Below are positions 1 to 7,807 of a DNA stretch of 33,062 nucleotides, one piece after another. The translations under genes and the position numbers were made by a program. Source of the DNA: an uncultured Eubacteriales bacterium (lineage in GTDB: Bacteria; Bacillota; Clostridia; Christensenellales; Aristaeellaceae); NCBI GenBank assembly GCA_900320085.1, contig ONRC01000046.1:1-33062 (forward strand). The letters are read 5' to 3'. A model generated the notes under the pieces. It searched no databases, had not been told where the DNA came from, and was given only the letters and a program-made list of their open reading frames with translations. Position 1 is the stretch's first letter, and every line of letters starts with the position of its first letter.

Positions 1-40
1 GGGAACCAAGCTGATTTTATCGTTCAAGCAATTTCCGTTA

Positions 41-99
41 TTGGAGTCCAGAGGATGAAATCCTTTGGTGCAGGGGTACGGGGGCCGCACAGGCCCCTG
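41..99 (+). repeat. Two-hairpin intergenic element (family H, copy 1)
   Basis: Two consecutive hairpins. The first pairs 48-56 with 60-68 and has one G-U pair. The second pairs 81-86 with 92-97. The same two-stem layout, with similar flanking words (GTCCAG before the first stem, TGGxGCAGG between the stems), recurs in reverse complement at 32869-32925. It is probably a dispersed repeat at the 3' end of a gene lying left of the window. I see no coding region in bases 1-125. Confidence 0.5.
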
Positions 100-161
100 T
101 CTCGTCGCTCCTTTTGTGATTTAAAGTGCCCTTAAGCATCATCTCTCATGAAAAAATCCTC

Positions 162-192
162 TTGACCCTGACGCAACGTCATACTGTATACT
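162..192 (+). promoter_or_regulatory. MerR-type promoter and operator, 19-bp spacer
   Basis: The -35 is TTGACC (162-167) and the -10 is TATACT (187-192), separated by 19 bp. This over-long spacer is characteristic of promoters that MerR activators untwist. The spacer holds the dyad TGACG-CAA-CGTCA (169-181), which resembles known TipAL/Mta-type operators. The promoter lies directly upstream of the MerR gene, so autoregulation is the natural reading. Transcription would start near 199, which excludes the ATG at 126 as the translation start. Confidence 0.8.
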
Positions 193-215
193 GCCCTCAG
201 AAGGGAGGGAAAGCC

Positions 216-944
216 GTGAAGACGGTGCATGAGGTGAGCGTGCTGACGGGAATCAGCATCCGGACGCTGCAATACTATGATCAAATCGGCCTGCTGCCTC
301 CGGCGAAACGAACGGAAGCGGGGTACAGGCTCTACGATGACGCGGCGCTGGAACGCTTGCAGCAAATCCTGTTATTCCGGTCACTTGAATTCCCGTTAAA
401 GGAAATCAAGGCGATCCTGGAAAGCCCGAGCTTTGATCCGCGCCAGGCGCTGGAGGATCAGATTCATCTGCTGGAGCTGCGCAAGCAGCATATCGAAAAC
501 CTCATCACCCTGGCCCAAGGCATGAAGACCAAGGGGATGAAGCACCTGAATTTTACGGCGTTTGACATGAAAAAGATCGACGAATACACGAAGGAAGCCA
601 AGGCCCGCTGGGGCAATACCAGCGAATACAAGCAGTTTGAGGAAAAGGACAGAGGCCGCACGGACGCTGACCGGGAGCAGCTGTCTGACGAAATGATGGG
701 ATTGTTCGAGGAACTGGGCAAGCTGCGGGTGGGCGACCCTGCCGCGCCGGAGGCCCAGGCGCTGGTGAAGCGGCTGCAAGCCTTCATCACGGAACACTTC
801 TACACCTGCACCGATTCCATCCTGCTGGGCCTGGGCCGCATGTACGCGGGCGGCGGGGACATGACGGAGAACATCGACAAGGCCGGGGGAGAGGGAACGG
901 GAGAATTCGCCTTCCGGGCCATCGAAAGGTATTGCGGCAGGTAA
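216..944 (+). CDS. MerR-family activator with C-terminal TipAS ligand-binding domain (Mta/TipAL type)
   Basis: A 242-residue one-component regulator. Residues 1-70 form the MerR winged helix, with the typical ISIRTLQYYDQIGLLPP stretch. A coiled coil follows (about 75-115). The C-terminal 120 residues resemble TipAS domains, which bind peptide antibiotics or other amphipathic ligands (W.., Y..QFEEKDR, ending AIERYC). Family members activate drug efflux genes and their own gene. The start is GTG at 216, preceded by AAGGGAGGGA, because the promoter at 162-192 excludes the ATG at 126. A terminator follows immediately and no transporter is adjacent, so the target genes are either only itself or lie outside the window. 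Confidence 0.88.
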   Translation: MKTVHEVSVLTGISIRTLQYYDQIGLLPPAKRTEAGYRLYDDAALERLQQILLFRSLEFPLKEIKAILESPSFDPRQALEDQIHLLELRKQHIENLITLAQGMKTKGMKHLNFTAFDMKKIDEYTKEAKARWGNTSEYKQFEEKDRGRTDADREQLSDEMMGLFEELGKLRVGDPAAPEAQALVKRLQAFITEHFYTCTDSILLGLGRMYAGGGDMTENIDKAGGEGTGEFAFRAIERYCGR

Positions 945-952
945 ACTATGAA

Positions 953-978
953 CCGGGGATTACTCCCCGGCCTTTTTT
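953..978 (+). terminator. Rho-independent terminator of the MerR gene
   Basis: A 7-bp GC-rich stem (CCGGGGA, 953-959, with TCCCCGG, 964-970) has a 4-base loop and is followed by CCTTTTTT. It starts 8 bases after the stop codon, so the MerR gene is monocistronic. Confidence 0.9.
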
Positions 979-1003
979 GTGCTGAATATGACATGAAAAA
1001 GGC

Positions 1004-1044
1004 TGAAAACGTACATTGTCTTTTTCCCAGCATCAGGGTATAAT
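1004..1044 (+). promoter_or_regulatory. Sigma-A promoter of the GH120 gene with a LacI-like half site
   Basis: The -35 is TTGTCT (1016-1021) and the -10 is a perfect TATAAT (1039-1044), with a 17-bp spacer. Just upstream, TGAAAACGTAC (1004-1014) matches the first nine bases of the site in front of the second lacI gene (TGAAAACGTTA, 24958-24968) and resembles the TGAAAGCG sites at 16494 and 16603. Control of this gene by a LacI-family protein is therefore plausible, but it is inferred. Confidence 0.7.
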
Positions 1045-1111
1045 GACGTTGCAAGCAAATCAATACACAACTTCATGACATGTTTTTATCGGAAAGGAGC
1101 AGGCACGCATC

Positions 1112-3103
1112 ATGATTTACTATGTGAACGCCCAGGCTTCCCGGGACGGCAACGGCAGCAAGGACATGCCCTTCCGTCACATTGACGACGCGGCCCGCGT
1201 GGCCGTGGCGGGGGACGAAATTCTGGTCGCCCCCGGCATCTACCGCGAATACGTGAACCCCCGGAACGCGGGCACAGAGGACAAGCGCATTGTGTACCGG
1301 AGCGTTGAGCCCCTGGGTGCTGTGATCACCGGCGCGGAAACGCTGACCGGCTGGGCGCATTACGAAGGCAATGTGTGGAAGGCGACCGTCGATAACGGCG
1401 TGTTCGGCGCGTACAACCCCTACACCACCATGGTGTGCGGCGACTGGTATTTCGCCCCCACGGTTCGCCATACCGGCGCGGTGTTCCTGAACGACCGGAT
1501 GATGTATGAAACCGTGACCCTGGAAGAATGTATCGCCGGTGAAGCCGATCCCTGCGCCTGGAAGCAGGAGGAATCCACCTACAAGTGGTTCACCCGCCAG
1601 GAGGACGGCAAAACCGCCCTGTACGCCAATTTCCAGGGGAAGAACCCGAACGAAGAAAAAGTAGAAATCAGCGTGCGCCGCAACTGCTTCATGCCCGACC
1701 AGACCGGCGTGGGCTACATCACCGTATCCGGCTTTAAGATCGACAAGGCCGCCACCACCTGGGCCCCGCCCGCCGCGTACCAGGACGGCATGATCGGCCC
1801 CCACTGGAGCCGGGGCTGGATCATCGAGGACTGCGAAATCAGCAACAGCAAATGCTGCGGCATTTCCCTGGGCAAGTACCGCGACCCGGAAAACGACATG
1901 TACTTCTACACCAAGCACGTCAAGTCCCCCACCCAGATGGAGCGCGACGCGGTCTGCCGCGGCCAGTACCACGGATGGCTGAAAGAAAAGGTCGGCGGCC
2001 ACATCATCCGCCGCTGCGACGTGCACCACTGTGAGCAGACCGGTATCGTGGGCCGCATGGGCGGCGTGTTCTCCATCATCGAGGACTGCCACATCCATGA
2101 CATCTGCAACTCCCAGCAGCTGGGCGGCGCGGAAACCGCCGGCATCAAGCTCCACGCCGCCATCGACGTGATCATCCGCCGCAACCACATCCACAACTGC
2201 ATCATGGGCGTGTGGTGCGACTGGCAGGCCCAGGGCGCGCGCATCTCCCAGAACCTGATGCACGACAACCACAAGCCCGCTGGCGTTGGCCACGCCCAGG
2301 GCGCCATGTTCAACTGCGACGTATTCATCGAAGTCGGCCACGGCCCCACGCTGATCGACAACAACGTGCTCCTGTCCAAGACCTCCGTGGTCATCCCCAG
2401 CCAGGGCATCGCCTGCGTCCACAACCTGATGCTGGGCAATTTCGGCCTCATCAACTCCGGCGTGGACAGCGTGGTCAACGGCCAGCGCGAGCCCCGCTAC
2501 ACCCCCTACCACATCCGCCATCGCACCGAGGTCGCGGGCTTCATGACCATCCTGCACGGCGATGATCGCATTTACAACAACATCTTCGTGCAGCATTATC
2601 CCATCACCAACACTGAGCTCACGCCCCAGAACAGCGATTATCAGGTGGTGGGCACCTCGCCCTTCGACATCTTCCCCACCTACGAAGAATGGATCGCCAA
2701 CTTCCAGATGGGTCAAGAGCCCAACATGGGCCAGCTGGCCCAGTACCATTTCGGCCATCTGCCGGTGTGGGTGGATGGCAACGCCTACCTGAACGGCGCG
2801 GAAGTGTGCAAGCACGAGAAGCATTTCCTCAAGCCCGAGAACACCGACGCGAAAATTGAGCTGGTCGAACAGGATGGCAAGTACTGCCTGAAAACCAACC
2901 TGTATGATTATCTGAAGACCTTCCGCGACGGCATCATCACCAGCGACATCCTGGGCTGCGCCTTCGAGCCGGAAGAACGCTTCGAAAACCCCGACGGAAC
3001 GGAGATCATCTTTGACCGCGACTATTTCGGCAATCACCGCGGCTTGGATACCCTGCCCGGCCCCTTCGCTGCCGCTGAGGACGCGGAGAAAACGCTGTGG
3101 TAA
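1112..3103 (+). CDS. GH120 beta-xylosidase (right-handed beta-helix)
   Basis: A 663-residue cytoplasmic enzyme without a signal peptide. It resembles, from memory, the Thermoanaerobacterium XylC beta-xylosidase along its length: an N-terminal beta-helix start (PFRHIDDAARVAVAGD), ATTWAPP, RGWIIEDCEI, and the catalytic strands AGIKLHAAIDV, WQAQG and EVGHGP. The residues matching the XylC catalytic set are E341, D370 (nucleophile position) and E407. The E-to-D spacing of 29 residues equals that of XylC, whereas D370 to E407 is about 14 residues longer because of an inserted loop rich in Gly, His and Ala. It would release xylose from imported xylo-oligosaccharides. GH120 activities can be broad, so the substrate is inferred. 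It has its own promoter and terminator. Confidence 0.85.
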   Translation: MIYYVNAQASRDGNGSKDMPFRHIDDAARVAVAGDEILVAPGIYREYVNPRNAGTEDKRIVYRSVEPLGAVITGAETLTGWAHYEGNVWKATVDNGVFGAYNPYTTMVCGDWYFAPTVRHTGAVFLNDRMMYETVTLEECIAGEADPCAWKQEESTYKWFTRQEDGKTALYANFQGKNPNEEKVEISVRRNCFMPDQTGVGYITVSGFKIDKAATTWAPPAAYQDGMIGPHWSRGWIIEDCEISNSKCCGISLGKYRDPENDMYFYTKHVKSPTQMERDAVCRGQYHGWLKEKVGGHIIRRCDVHHCEQTGIVGRMGGVFSIIEDCHIHDICNSQQLGGAETAGIKLHAAIDVIIRRNHIHNCIMGVWCDWQAQGARISQNLMHDNHKPAGVGHAQGAMFNCDVFIEVGHGPTLIDNNVLLSKTSVVIPSQGIACVHNLMLGNFGLINSGVDSVVNGQREPRYTPYHIRHRTEVAGFMTILHGDDRIYNNIFVQHYPITNTELTPQNSDYQVVGTSPFDIFPTYEEWIANFQMGQEPNMGQLAQYHFGHLPVWVDGNAYLNGAEVCKHEKHFLKPENTDAKIELVEQDGKYCLKTNLYDYLKTFRDGIITSDILGCAFEPEERFENPDGTEIIFDRDYFGNHRGLDTLPGPFAAAEDAEKTLW

Positions 3104-3123
3104 CATAACACATCAAAGGAAAG

Positions 3124-3155
3124 AGCGCGGAGGAAACTGCTTCCTCCGCGCTTTG
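3124..3155 (+). terminator. Terminator of the GH120 gene
   Basis: A perfect 12-bp stem (3124-3135 with 3141-3152) has a 5-base loop and is followed by a short TTTGCTGT tail. It lies 20 bases after the stop codon. Confidence 0.8.
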
Positions 3156-3164
3156 CTGTGCAAT

Positions 3165-3193
3165 AAAAAAACCCCCGCTCTGAATGAGCGGGG
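3165..3193 (-). terminator. Terminator of the secreted repeat protein gene
   Basis: Read on the minus strand, an 8-bp stem (3186-3193 with 3173-3180) with a 5-base loop is followed by a run of seven T (complement of 3165-3171). It closes the convergent minus-strand gene 20 bases past its stop. Confidence 0.9.
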
Positions 3194-3212
3194 AAAGGGT
3201 AACAGAAGAGGA

Positions 3213-4565
3213 TCAATCCATCAGCGCCAGCATGGTGGACAGCAGGGCGCGATGAGCGGAGGAATTATACGCCAGGCTGGTGAAAGCGGGATGGTTTCTC
3301 ACGCTGCAGCGGCTGCAGAAGTACAGCACCAGGTGGGTATCGCCGCCAAACTTTTCAGCCAGATTGATGGGCGTGTTGCGATTGATCTTCAGGTTCATCA
3401 ATCCTTCGGGCTCATAGGAGCTCAGATCGCCAATGCGGTTGAGGACGGTGAAGAACTCGAGGGTCACACGGATAGCATCGCCGCCCTTGAGGCTGTAGTC
3501 GATGGTCAGGTAACCGTCCCGGATGGTCAGCGTCACATCACCGACGATCACCGCATCCGCAGCCACCAGTTCATAGGTCTGGGTGCCGTTCATGGAAGCG
3601 TCGAAGGGAGTGAACATGTACCACTTATCAGAGTAGTTGGGATACAGGTTGCTTTCCTTCAGGCGGGGACCAAAGGCGCACAGGGTGGCGTTGGGATAGG
3701 TGATGGTGCCCAGCTCACGGGTTTCAATCTTGCCGCAGACGGTGCAGTTGCGTTCTTCTCTGCCGGTTTCCCAGAAGGTGGGTTCCTTCACGCGGCGCCA
3801 GGCCGTCCACTGGTGGCCGGGAGTGGGGATCACTTCGGTTTCCACGTGAGAAGTGTCGCGCTGGCAAACCCGGGTGCGGGTGCCGTTGGAATCGCAGGTA
3901 GCGGGGGTAATGATCTGCCAGGCGCCCCAGTTGTGGCCCAGAGCGCTGCCGAAAGGCGCGTTCTGCGTTGCGCCGCAGATGGTGCAGGTATGGGTCTGTT
4001 CGCCGGCGTCATAGCAGGTGGGCTGCTTGATGGTGGTCCAGGGACCCCAAACGTGGTCACCCTGGGGGATGGTCTGGGTATCGATCACCTGGCCGCAGCG
4101 GGTGCAGTACTGTTCACGGACACCGCTGCTGGTGCAGGTGGCGGCCACGGTGACGCGCCACTGCAGGTCGTGGCCCAGGGCGGGCACGGTCTGCTGTTCG
4201 GTGTGATGGACGTTCAGCGTGCACTGACGGTGACGGGCGCCGGAGGTGGTGCAGGTCGCCTGGGAGTCAACCACCCATTCGCCCCACTGGTGCTGGCCAT
4301 TGGTAGTGCCTTCTTCCACGGTCTTTTTCGCGCCGCAGATGGTGCAGGTGTACTGGTAGACAGGCGGATTGCTGCAGTCCGCGTCCTTCACCAGGGTTTT
4401 GAAGGCCCAAACGTGATCGGTTTCGGTCACGACGTCAGTTGTGGAACCATAGGTGGTGGTGGTCCCTTCGATGACCGTGGCCATGGCGGACGCGCTTACG
4501 CACAGCGCCAGAGAAAGGCAGACCGCGAAGAGCAGGACCTTTGAGAAGCTGGCATTCTTAAGCAT
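3213..4565 (-). CDS. Secreted Cys/His/Trp repeat protein of unknown function
   Basis: A 450-residue protein with a clear signal peptide (LLFAVCLSLALCVSASAMA, cleavage near residue 28-30). Residues 51-288 are six repeats of about 40 residues with the pattern H-x-W, then TC about 12 residues later, then C-x-x-C-G. Repeats 1, 3, 4 and 6 end in CxxC (C74/C77, C154/C157, C194/C197, C274/C277). Repeats 2 and 5 replace it with a single Cys plus His (C115 with H120/H121, C234 with H240). Repeat 6 has Phe264 where the first Cys should be. Residues 290-450 form a separate domain with a CSRC motif at 417-420. No anchor, sortase motif or late membrane helix is visible. Metal binding or disulfide pairing is suggested by the motif only. 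The RBS TAAGGAGG supports the start. Confidence 0.8.
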   Translation of the reverse strand: MLKNASFSKVLLFAVCLSLALCVSASAMATVIEGTTTTYGSTTDVVTETDHVWAFKTLVKDADCSNPPVYQYTCTICGAKKTVEEGTTNGQHQWGEWVVDSQATCTTSGARHRQCTLNVHHTEQQTVPALGHDLQWRVTVAATCTSSGVREQYCTRCGQVIDTQTIPQGDHVWGPWTTIKQPTCYDAGEQTHTCTICGATQNAPFGSALGHNWGAWQIITPATCDSNGTRTRVCQRDTSHVETEVIPTPGHQWTAWRRVKEPTFWETGREERNCTVCGKIETRELGTITYPNATLCAFGPRLKESNLYPNYSDKWYMFTPFDASMNGTQTYELVAADAVIVGDVTLTIRDGYLTIDYSLKGGDAIRVTLEFFTVLNRIGDLSSYEPEGLMNLKINRNTPINLAEKFGGDTHLVLYFCSRCSVRNHPAFTSLAYNSSAHRALLSTMLALMD

Positions 4566-4655
4566 ATCCTCTTCCTCCTTAATAATTTACAGCAGGCCAA
4601 ACGCTCCAGCCGCTGCAAGAATACAGAAGAAACAATCCCTTCCGTTTTCCCAATG

Positions 4656-4723
4656 AAGCAGGGCAACGCCTTGCCGGGTCGTTTTCGGGATTGAATCGCC
4701 TGATGACCCCATGCGGGCTGCTT
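4656..4723 (-). ncRNA. Possible structured leader RNA (three-way junction)
   Basis: The minus-strand leader runs from about 4760 to 4566, roughly 195 bases. It can fold so that AAGCAG (complement of 4718-4723) pairs with CTGCTT (4656-4661), enclosing GGGTC/GACCC (4705-4709 with 4676-4680) and GGCAA/TTGCC (4671-4675 with 4662-4666). The 3' side of each inner stem abuts the next stem with no linker. It does not match a riboswitch class I know. Stems of 5-6 bp can arise by chance. Confidence 0.3.
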
Positions 4724-4766
4724 AATGTGTTTCAGAAGGAAAAAACCTATGTTCTTCTTCACAAAG

Positions 4767-4795
4767 AATATACCATATCGTGAAGGAAAAATCAA
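4767..4795 (-). promoter_or_regulatory. Sigma-A promoter of the secreted repeat protein gene
   Basis: On the minus strand, TTGATT (complement of 4790-4795) is 17 bp from TATATT (complement of 4767-4772). The predicted start is near 4760, giving an unusually long leader. The rest of 4796-4961 is very AT-rich with no gene visible. It probably also holds the yunB promoter, which I cannot place with confidence. Confidence 0.7.
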
Positions 4796-4961
4796 CTATT
4801 TTGAAAAAATATTTACAAGTATTTATCTTGTTTTTCTTAACAATTTACATAATTGTGAAAAAAGTATTAAGAAAATGTAACGTTTAAATGAATATTTTTA
4901 ACATGTTTTTGGGAAAAACGTAATGGCACCTGCATATTCTGTCATGGGGGAGGGATGGTCT

Positions 4962-5642
4962 ATGCGGTTGGACTGCGGTTCAGGAAAGAAAAGAAACGAT
5001 GGGTTTCGTCGGGCTGTGCGGTGGGTCATATTGGGGCTGCTGGCGCTGGCGCTGCTTATGCTGCTGCTGGAGAGGAACCTGGAATCGGTGATTCTGGACA
5101 TGGCATCCGCGCGGGCGGAGGCCATGGCGGTCGAATACATTCATGAAGCAGTGCGCGACGTGATGGAGGAAGCTGTGACGTATGAGGATATGATGACCGT
5201 TCAAACGGACGCCCAGGGCCGGGTGACCATGCTGCAGGCCAACGCTGTGCGCATGAACGAATTGGCCACCGTCACGGCGCTGGAGGCCCAGTCCAAGCTG
5301 GAAAGCGCCGAATCCCAGTCCATCGCCATCCCGCTGGGGGCGGCCTTGGGGGTGCCGTTCCTGTCGGCGCTTGGGCCGCGCATCCGGGTGCATATCGTGC
5401 CGGTCAGCGCGGTGTCGGCGGCTTTTTCCACGGAATTTGAGTCCGCCGGCATCAACCAGACGCGGCACAAAATCTATCTTTCCCTGCGCACCACCGTGCG
5501 CCTGGTCATTCCAAGCGGAGCGCGTCAGGTGTCGCTGGGCAGTCAGGTGCTGATCGCGGAATCCATCATTGTGGGGGAAGTGCCCCAGTCTTACGTGCAG
5601 GTGCCGGAAATGAGCGACGCGCTCAATTTTGCCGTGCCCTGA
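4962..5642 (+). CDS. yunB: Sporulation protein YunB
   Basis: A 226-residue membrane protein of the YunB family, expressed in the mother cell in Bacillus (sigma-E regulon) and needed for normal spore formation. It has a basic N-terminus, one membrane helix (about 20-40, WVILGLLALALLMLLL) and an extracytoplasmic domain. That domain carries the family hallmarks GVPFLSALGPRIRVHIVPV, FESAGINQTRHKIYL and IIVGEVPQSY. The start is ATG 4962, 7 bases after GGGGGAGGGA. The in-frame ATGs at 4923 and 4944 lack such a site. It is the best marker that the organism belongs to a spore-forming lineage. Confidence 0.9.
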   Translation: MRLDCGSGKKRNDGFRRAVRWVILGLLALALLMLLLERNLESVILDMASARAEAMAVEYIHEAVRDVMEEAVTYEDMMTVQTDAQGRVTMLQANAVRMNELATVTALEAQSKLESAESQSIAIPLGAALGVPFLSALGPRIRVHIVPVSAVSAAFSTEFESAGINQTRHKIYLSLRTTVRLVIPSGARQVSLGSQVLIAESIIVGEVPQSYVQVPEMSDALNFAVP

Positions 5643-5727
5643 GGGACGGCGCGGGACGCTGGAAAAGCTGAAACCGGATATTTCAGAAAAATATGTAAAA
5701 ATCCGTATATTTTATATGAAAAAAAAC

Positions 5728-5766
5728 GCCGCTTTGCTTGACATAGCGGCTTTCTTGCACTAAAAT
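5728..5766 (+). promoter_or_regulatory. Sigma-A promoter overlapped by a terminator-like hairpin
   Basis: The -35 is TTGACA (5738-5743) and the -10 is TAAAAT (5761-5766), with a 17-bp spacer. A 6-bp stem (GCCGCT 5728-5733 with AGCGGC 5745-5750) followed by TTTCTT may terminate yunB. Its loop holds the -35 and its 3' arm lies in the promoter spacer. Transcription would begin near 5773, so the ATG at 5765 cannot be the start of the next gene. Confidence 0.75.
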
Positions 5767-5830
5767 GGTCTATATGAAAATGGATTTCTCCAAGCGCCTC
5801 CGCGCGCTTTTTGGAAGGAGGGATAGGGCA

Positions 5831-7753
5831 ATGACTTTTGCCCGCAGAACTTTACGCCCCGCAGCTTTCATGTTTTTGCTGCTGATGCTCGTTTTTTCTT
5901 TGAACGCCGCGGCGACGGCCTCGTCCGTTGACCCGGTGAACGTTACCATACAGGTTTCGCCCGACAAGCTCGCCGCTCCCGGGGAAGTGGCTGTTTCCCT
6001 GACCGTATCCAACGCGTCCAATGACGATATGATCGCCCCCGTGACCCTGTATGGCCCGGACGGCGGTGTGGTCGCTTCCTTTGGCGACGGCGGCTCATAT
6101 CTGCTGCGTGCGGGCGAAGCGCTGCCCTGGGAGGGCACCTGGAATGTGACCCAGGAACAGCTGGAGGCCGGCAGCCTGACCTTTGAAGCGCGCTATCACC
6201 TGGAGGACGAAACCGGCGCTTTGGCCGAGGTCAGCCGTCAGGCCAGCGTTCCGATCGAATATCAGGGAGAGCGCGTCAACCTGAGCGTCAAGCGCACGAT
6301 CGAGCCGCCCGTGGTCCGGTCCGGCGGACAGGCCACCGTGAACTATGAGCTGAGAAACACCGGCACCGTGCAGCTGTCCGATATCCGCGTTCAGGAAAAC
6401 ATCTCCAAGAACGCCAAAACCGTCAAGAGCCTTGCCCCCGGCGACAGCGCCACCGTGACCTTTACCTCCCGCATCGGCAACGCGGATTTAAAGAGCAACG
6501 CTACCATCACCTATAAAGCCGCCGGGGAAAGCAAAACCCAGAGCGTGAAGATCGACGACGAAACCATCGCTGTGGCCAAGCCCAACCTGAAATTTGAACT
6601 GTCCAGCACCGCCGACGCGGTCAACGTGGGGGAAAAAGCCACCCTGGTAATCACCTTTACCAATGAAGGAAACGTTTCCTATTCCAACGTGTCCGTCAGC
6701 GATGCCAAAGTGGGCGAGCTGCTCAGCGGCATTTCCATTCCCGCAGGCGAAACCGTGCGGGAGGAAAAGCAGTTTATCCTTTCTGAGCCGGTGACCTTCA
6801 AGGCCACGGCCACCCTGCCGGACAATACCGGCGAAACCAAGAAGCTGACCTCCAATGAGCTGCGCATCGGTGTGTACGACCCCGAAAAGCAGCTGCTGCT
6901 GACGCTGAACCTGACCGCCGATCAGGATACCGTATCTCACGTGCCTGCCGATGTGCGGTTCCACCTGGTGGTGACCAACAACAGCAATATCAGGGCGGAA
7001 AAAATCGCCATCACCCACGGCAAAACGGCGATTTATACCATCGCTTCCCTGGAGCCCGGCGCCAGCATGACCCTGGACCGCGACGCCCGCATTCCCCAGG
7101 CCGGTCAGTTCCGCTTCACCGCCACGCTGATGGATTCACTGAACAACGAAGTGAAGTTTGAATCCAATACCATCCATATCGCCTATGCGCAGAATACCCC
7201 CGCTCCCACCACCGTCCCCGTGGTGACCGTCGCCCCGCCGGATCTGGTGACCAGCTCGCCCGTTGATCCGCTGCTCACCCAGGGCCGCGACGTGCTGCGG
7301 TATGTGTTGCTTGGCCTGATGGGCGTGTTCGGGGCGGCGCTGGTGCTGTTCGCTGTCAGTTCGCTGGTCAGGCTGAACCGCTATCGCAAGTCCAAGGCCG
7401 CGTATGACCACCTGGATCTGGCGGAGCGCCGGGACTACACCGAACCGCTCGACGAGGATTTTGCCGACGGCGAGGGAGAGGAAGCCGAACCCGAAGCGGA
7501 GGAGCCTCAATCGGATGACAGCGAGATAAAGCCCGCAAAGATTGAGTTTCTGCCCCATGAAAAGCTGCTGCGTTCCGCGGCTGAGGATGCCGCGAAAGCG
7601 CCTGCGCAGGAAGATATGCCTTCCGTGGATACCCAGGGCGGCTACCGCGTGACCCGCGCCAACGCCGTGGAAAAGCCAACTGAAACCCAGGAGGAAGCGG
7701 AAAGCGCGTCCCCGCGTCATCGCCGCGCGGCCCGCCGGATGGATGAAGAATAA
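5831..7753 (+). CDS. Membrane-anchored surface protein with Ig-like/CARDB-type repeats
   Basis: A 640-residue protein. A signal peptide (FMFLLLMLVFSLNAAATA) occupies about residues 10-30. Then come several tandem beta-sandwich modules of about 100 residues of the CARDB/DUF11 kind, recognised by repeated phrases such as VNYELRNTGTVQLSDIRV, LVITFTNEGNVSYSNVSV and FHLVVTNNSNIRAEKIAI. A Pro/Thr linker (about 455-473), one membrane helix (about 489-514) and an acidic cytoplasmic tail of about 125 residues ending in RHRRAARRMDEE complete it. The modules would sit outside the membrane, and the function is unknown. The start is ATG 5831 behind GGAAGGAGGG. The longer reading frame from 5765 begins inside the -10 box. 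Confidence 0.8.
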   Translation: MTFARRTLRPAAFMFLLLMLVFSLNAAATASSVDPVNVTIQVSPDKLAAPGEVAVSLTVSNASNDDMIAPVTLYGPDGGVVASFGDGGSYLLRAGEALPWEGTWNVTQEQLEAGSLTFEARYHLEDETGALAEVSRQASVPIEYQGERVNLSVKRTIEPPVVRSGGQATVNYELRNTGTVQLSDIRVQENISKNAKTVKSLAPGDSATVTFTSRIGNADLKSNATITYKAAGESKTQSVKIDDETIAVAKPNLKFELSSTADAVNVGEKATLVITFTNEGNVSYSNVSVSDAKVGELLSGISIPAGETVREEKQFILSEPVTFKATATLPDNTGETKKLTSNELRIGVYDPEKQLLLTLNLTADQDTVSHVPADVRFHLVVTNNSNIRAEKIAITHGKTAIYTIASLEPGASMTLDRDARIPQAGQFRFTATLMDSLNNEVKFESNTIHIAYAQNTPAPTTVPVVTVAPPDLVTSSPVDPLLTQGRDVLRYVLLGLMGVFGAALVLFAVSSLVRLNRYRKSKAAYDHLDLAERRDYTEPLDEDFADGEGEEAEPEAEEPQSDDSEIKPAKIEFLPHEKLLRSAAEDAAKAPAQEDMPSVDTQGGYRVTRANAVEKPTETQEEAESASPRHRRAARRMDEE

Positions 7754-7766
7754 CAGCAAATGAAAA

Positions 7767-7800
7767 CGCGCCCCGCTGAAAGTATCAGCGGGGCGTTTCG
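7767..7800. terminator. Bidirectional terminator between convergent genes
   Basis: A 10-11-bp stem (7769-7779 with 7785-7795) is flanked by GTTT on the plus side and GTTTTC on the minus side. It lies between the stops of the surface protein gene (7753) and murG (7808) and can serve both. Confidence 0.8.
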
Positions 7801-7807
7801 TATGGGA

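Noticed and set aside
1073..3106. A 677-codon open frame on the minus strand opposite the GH120 gene.
   Set aside because: It is a GC-skew shadow of a strongly supported coding region. The product is low-complexity Val/Ala/His/Gly-rich and lacks a ribosome binding site.
3012..4544. A 510-codon plus-strand frame opposite the secreted repeat protein.
   Set aside because: The minus-strand gene has a signal peptide, regular Cys repeats, promoter, RBS and terminator. The plus frame starts inside the GH120 gene and crosses two terminators.
4656..4723. The leader as a known c-di-GMP or TPP riboswitch.
   Set aside because: The conserved words of those classes (for example GGGCAAACC or CUGAGA) are not present. 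Only the generic three-stem layout is similar.
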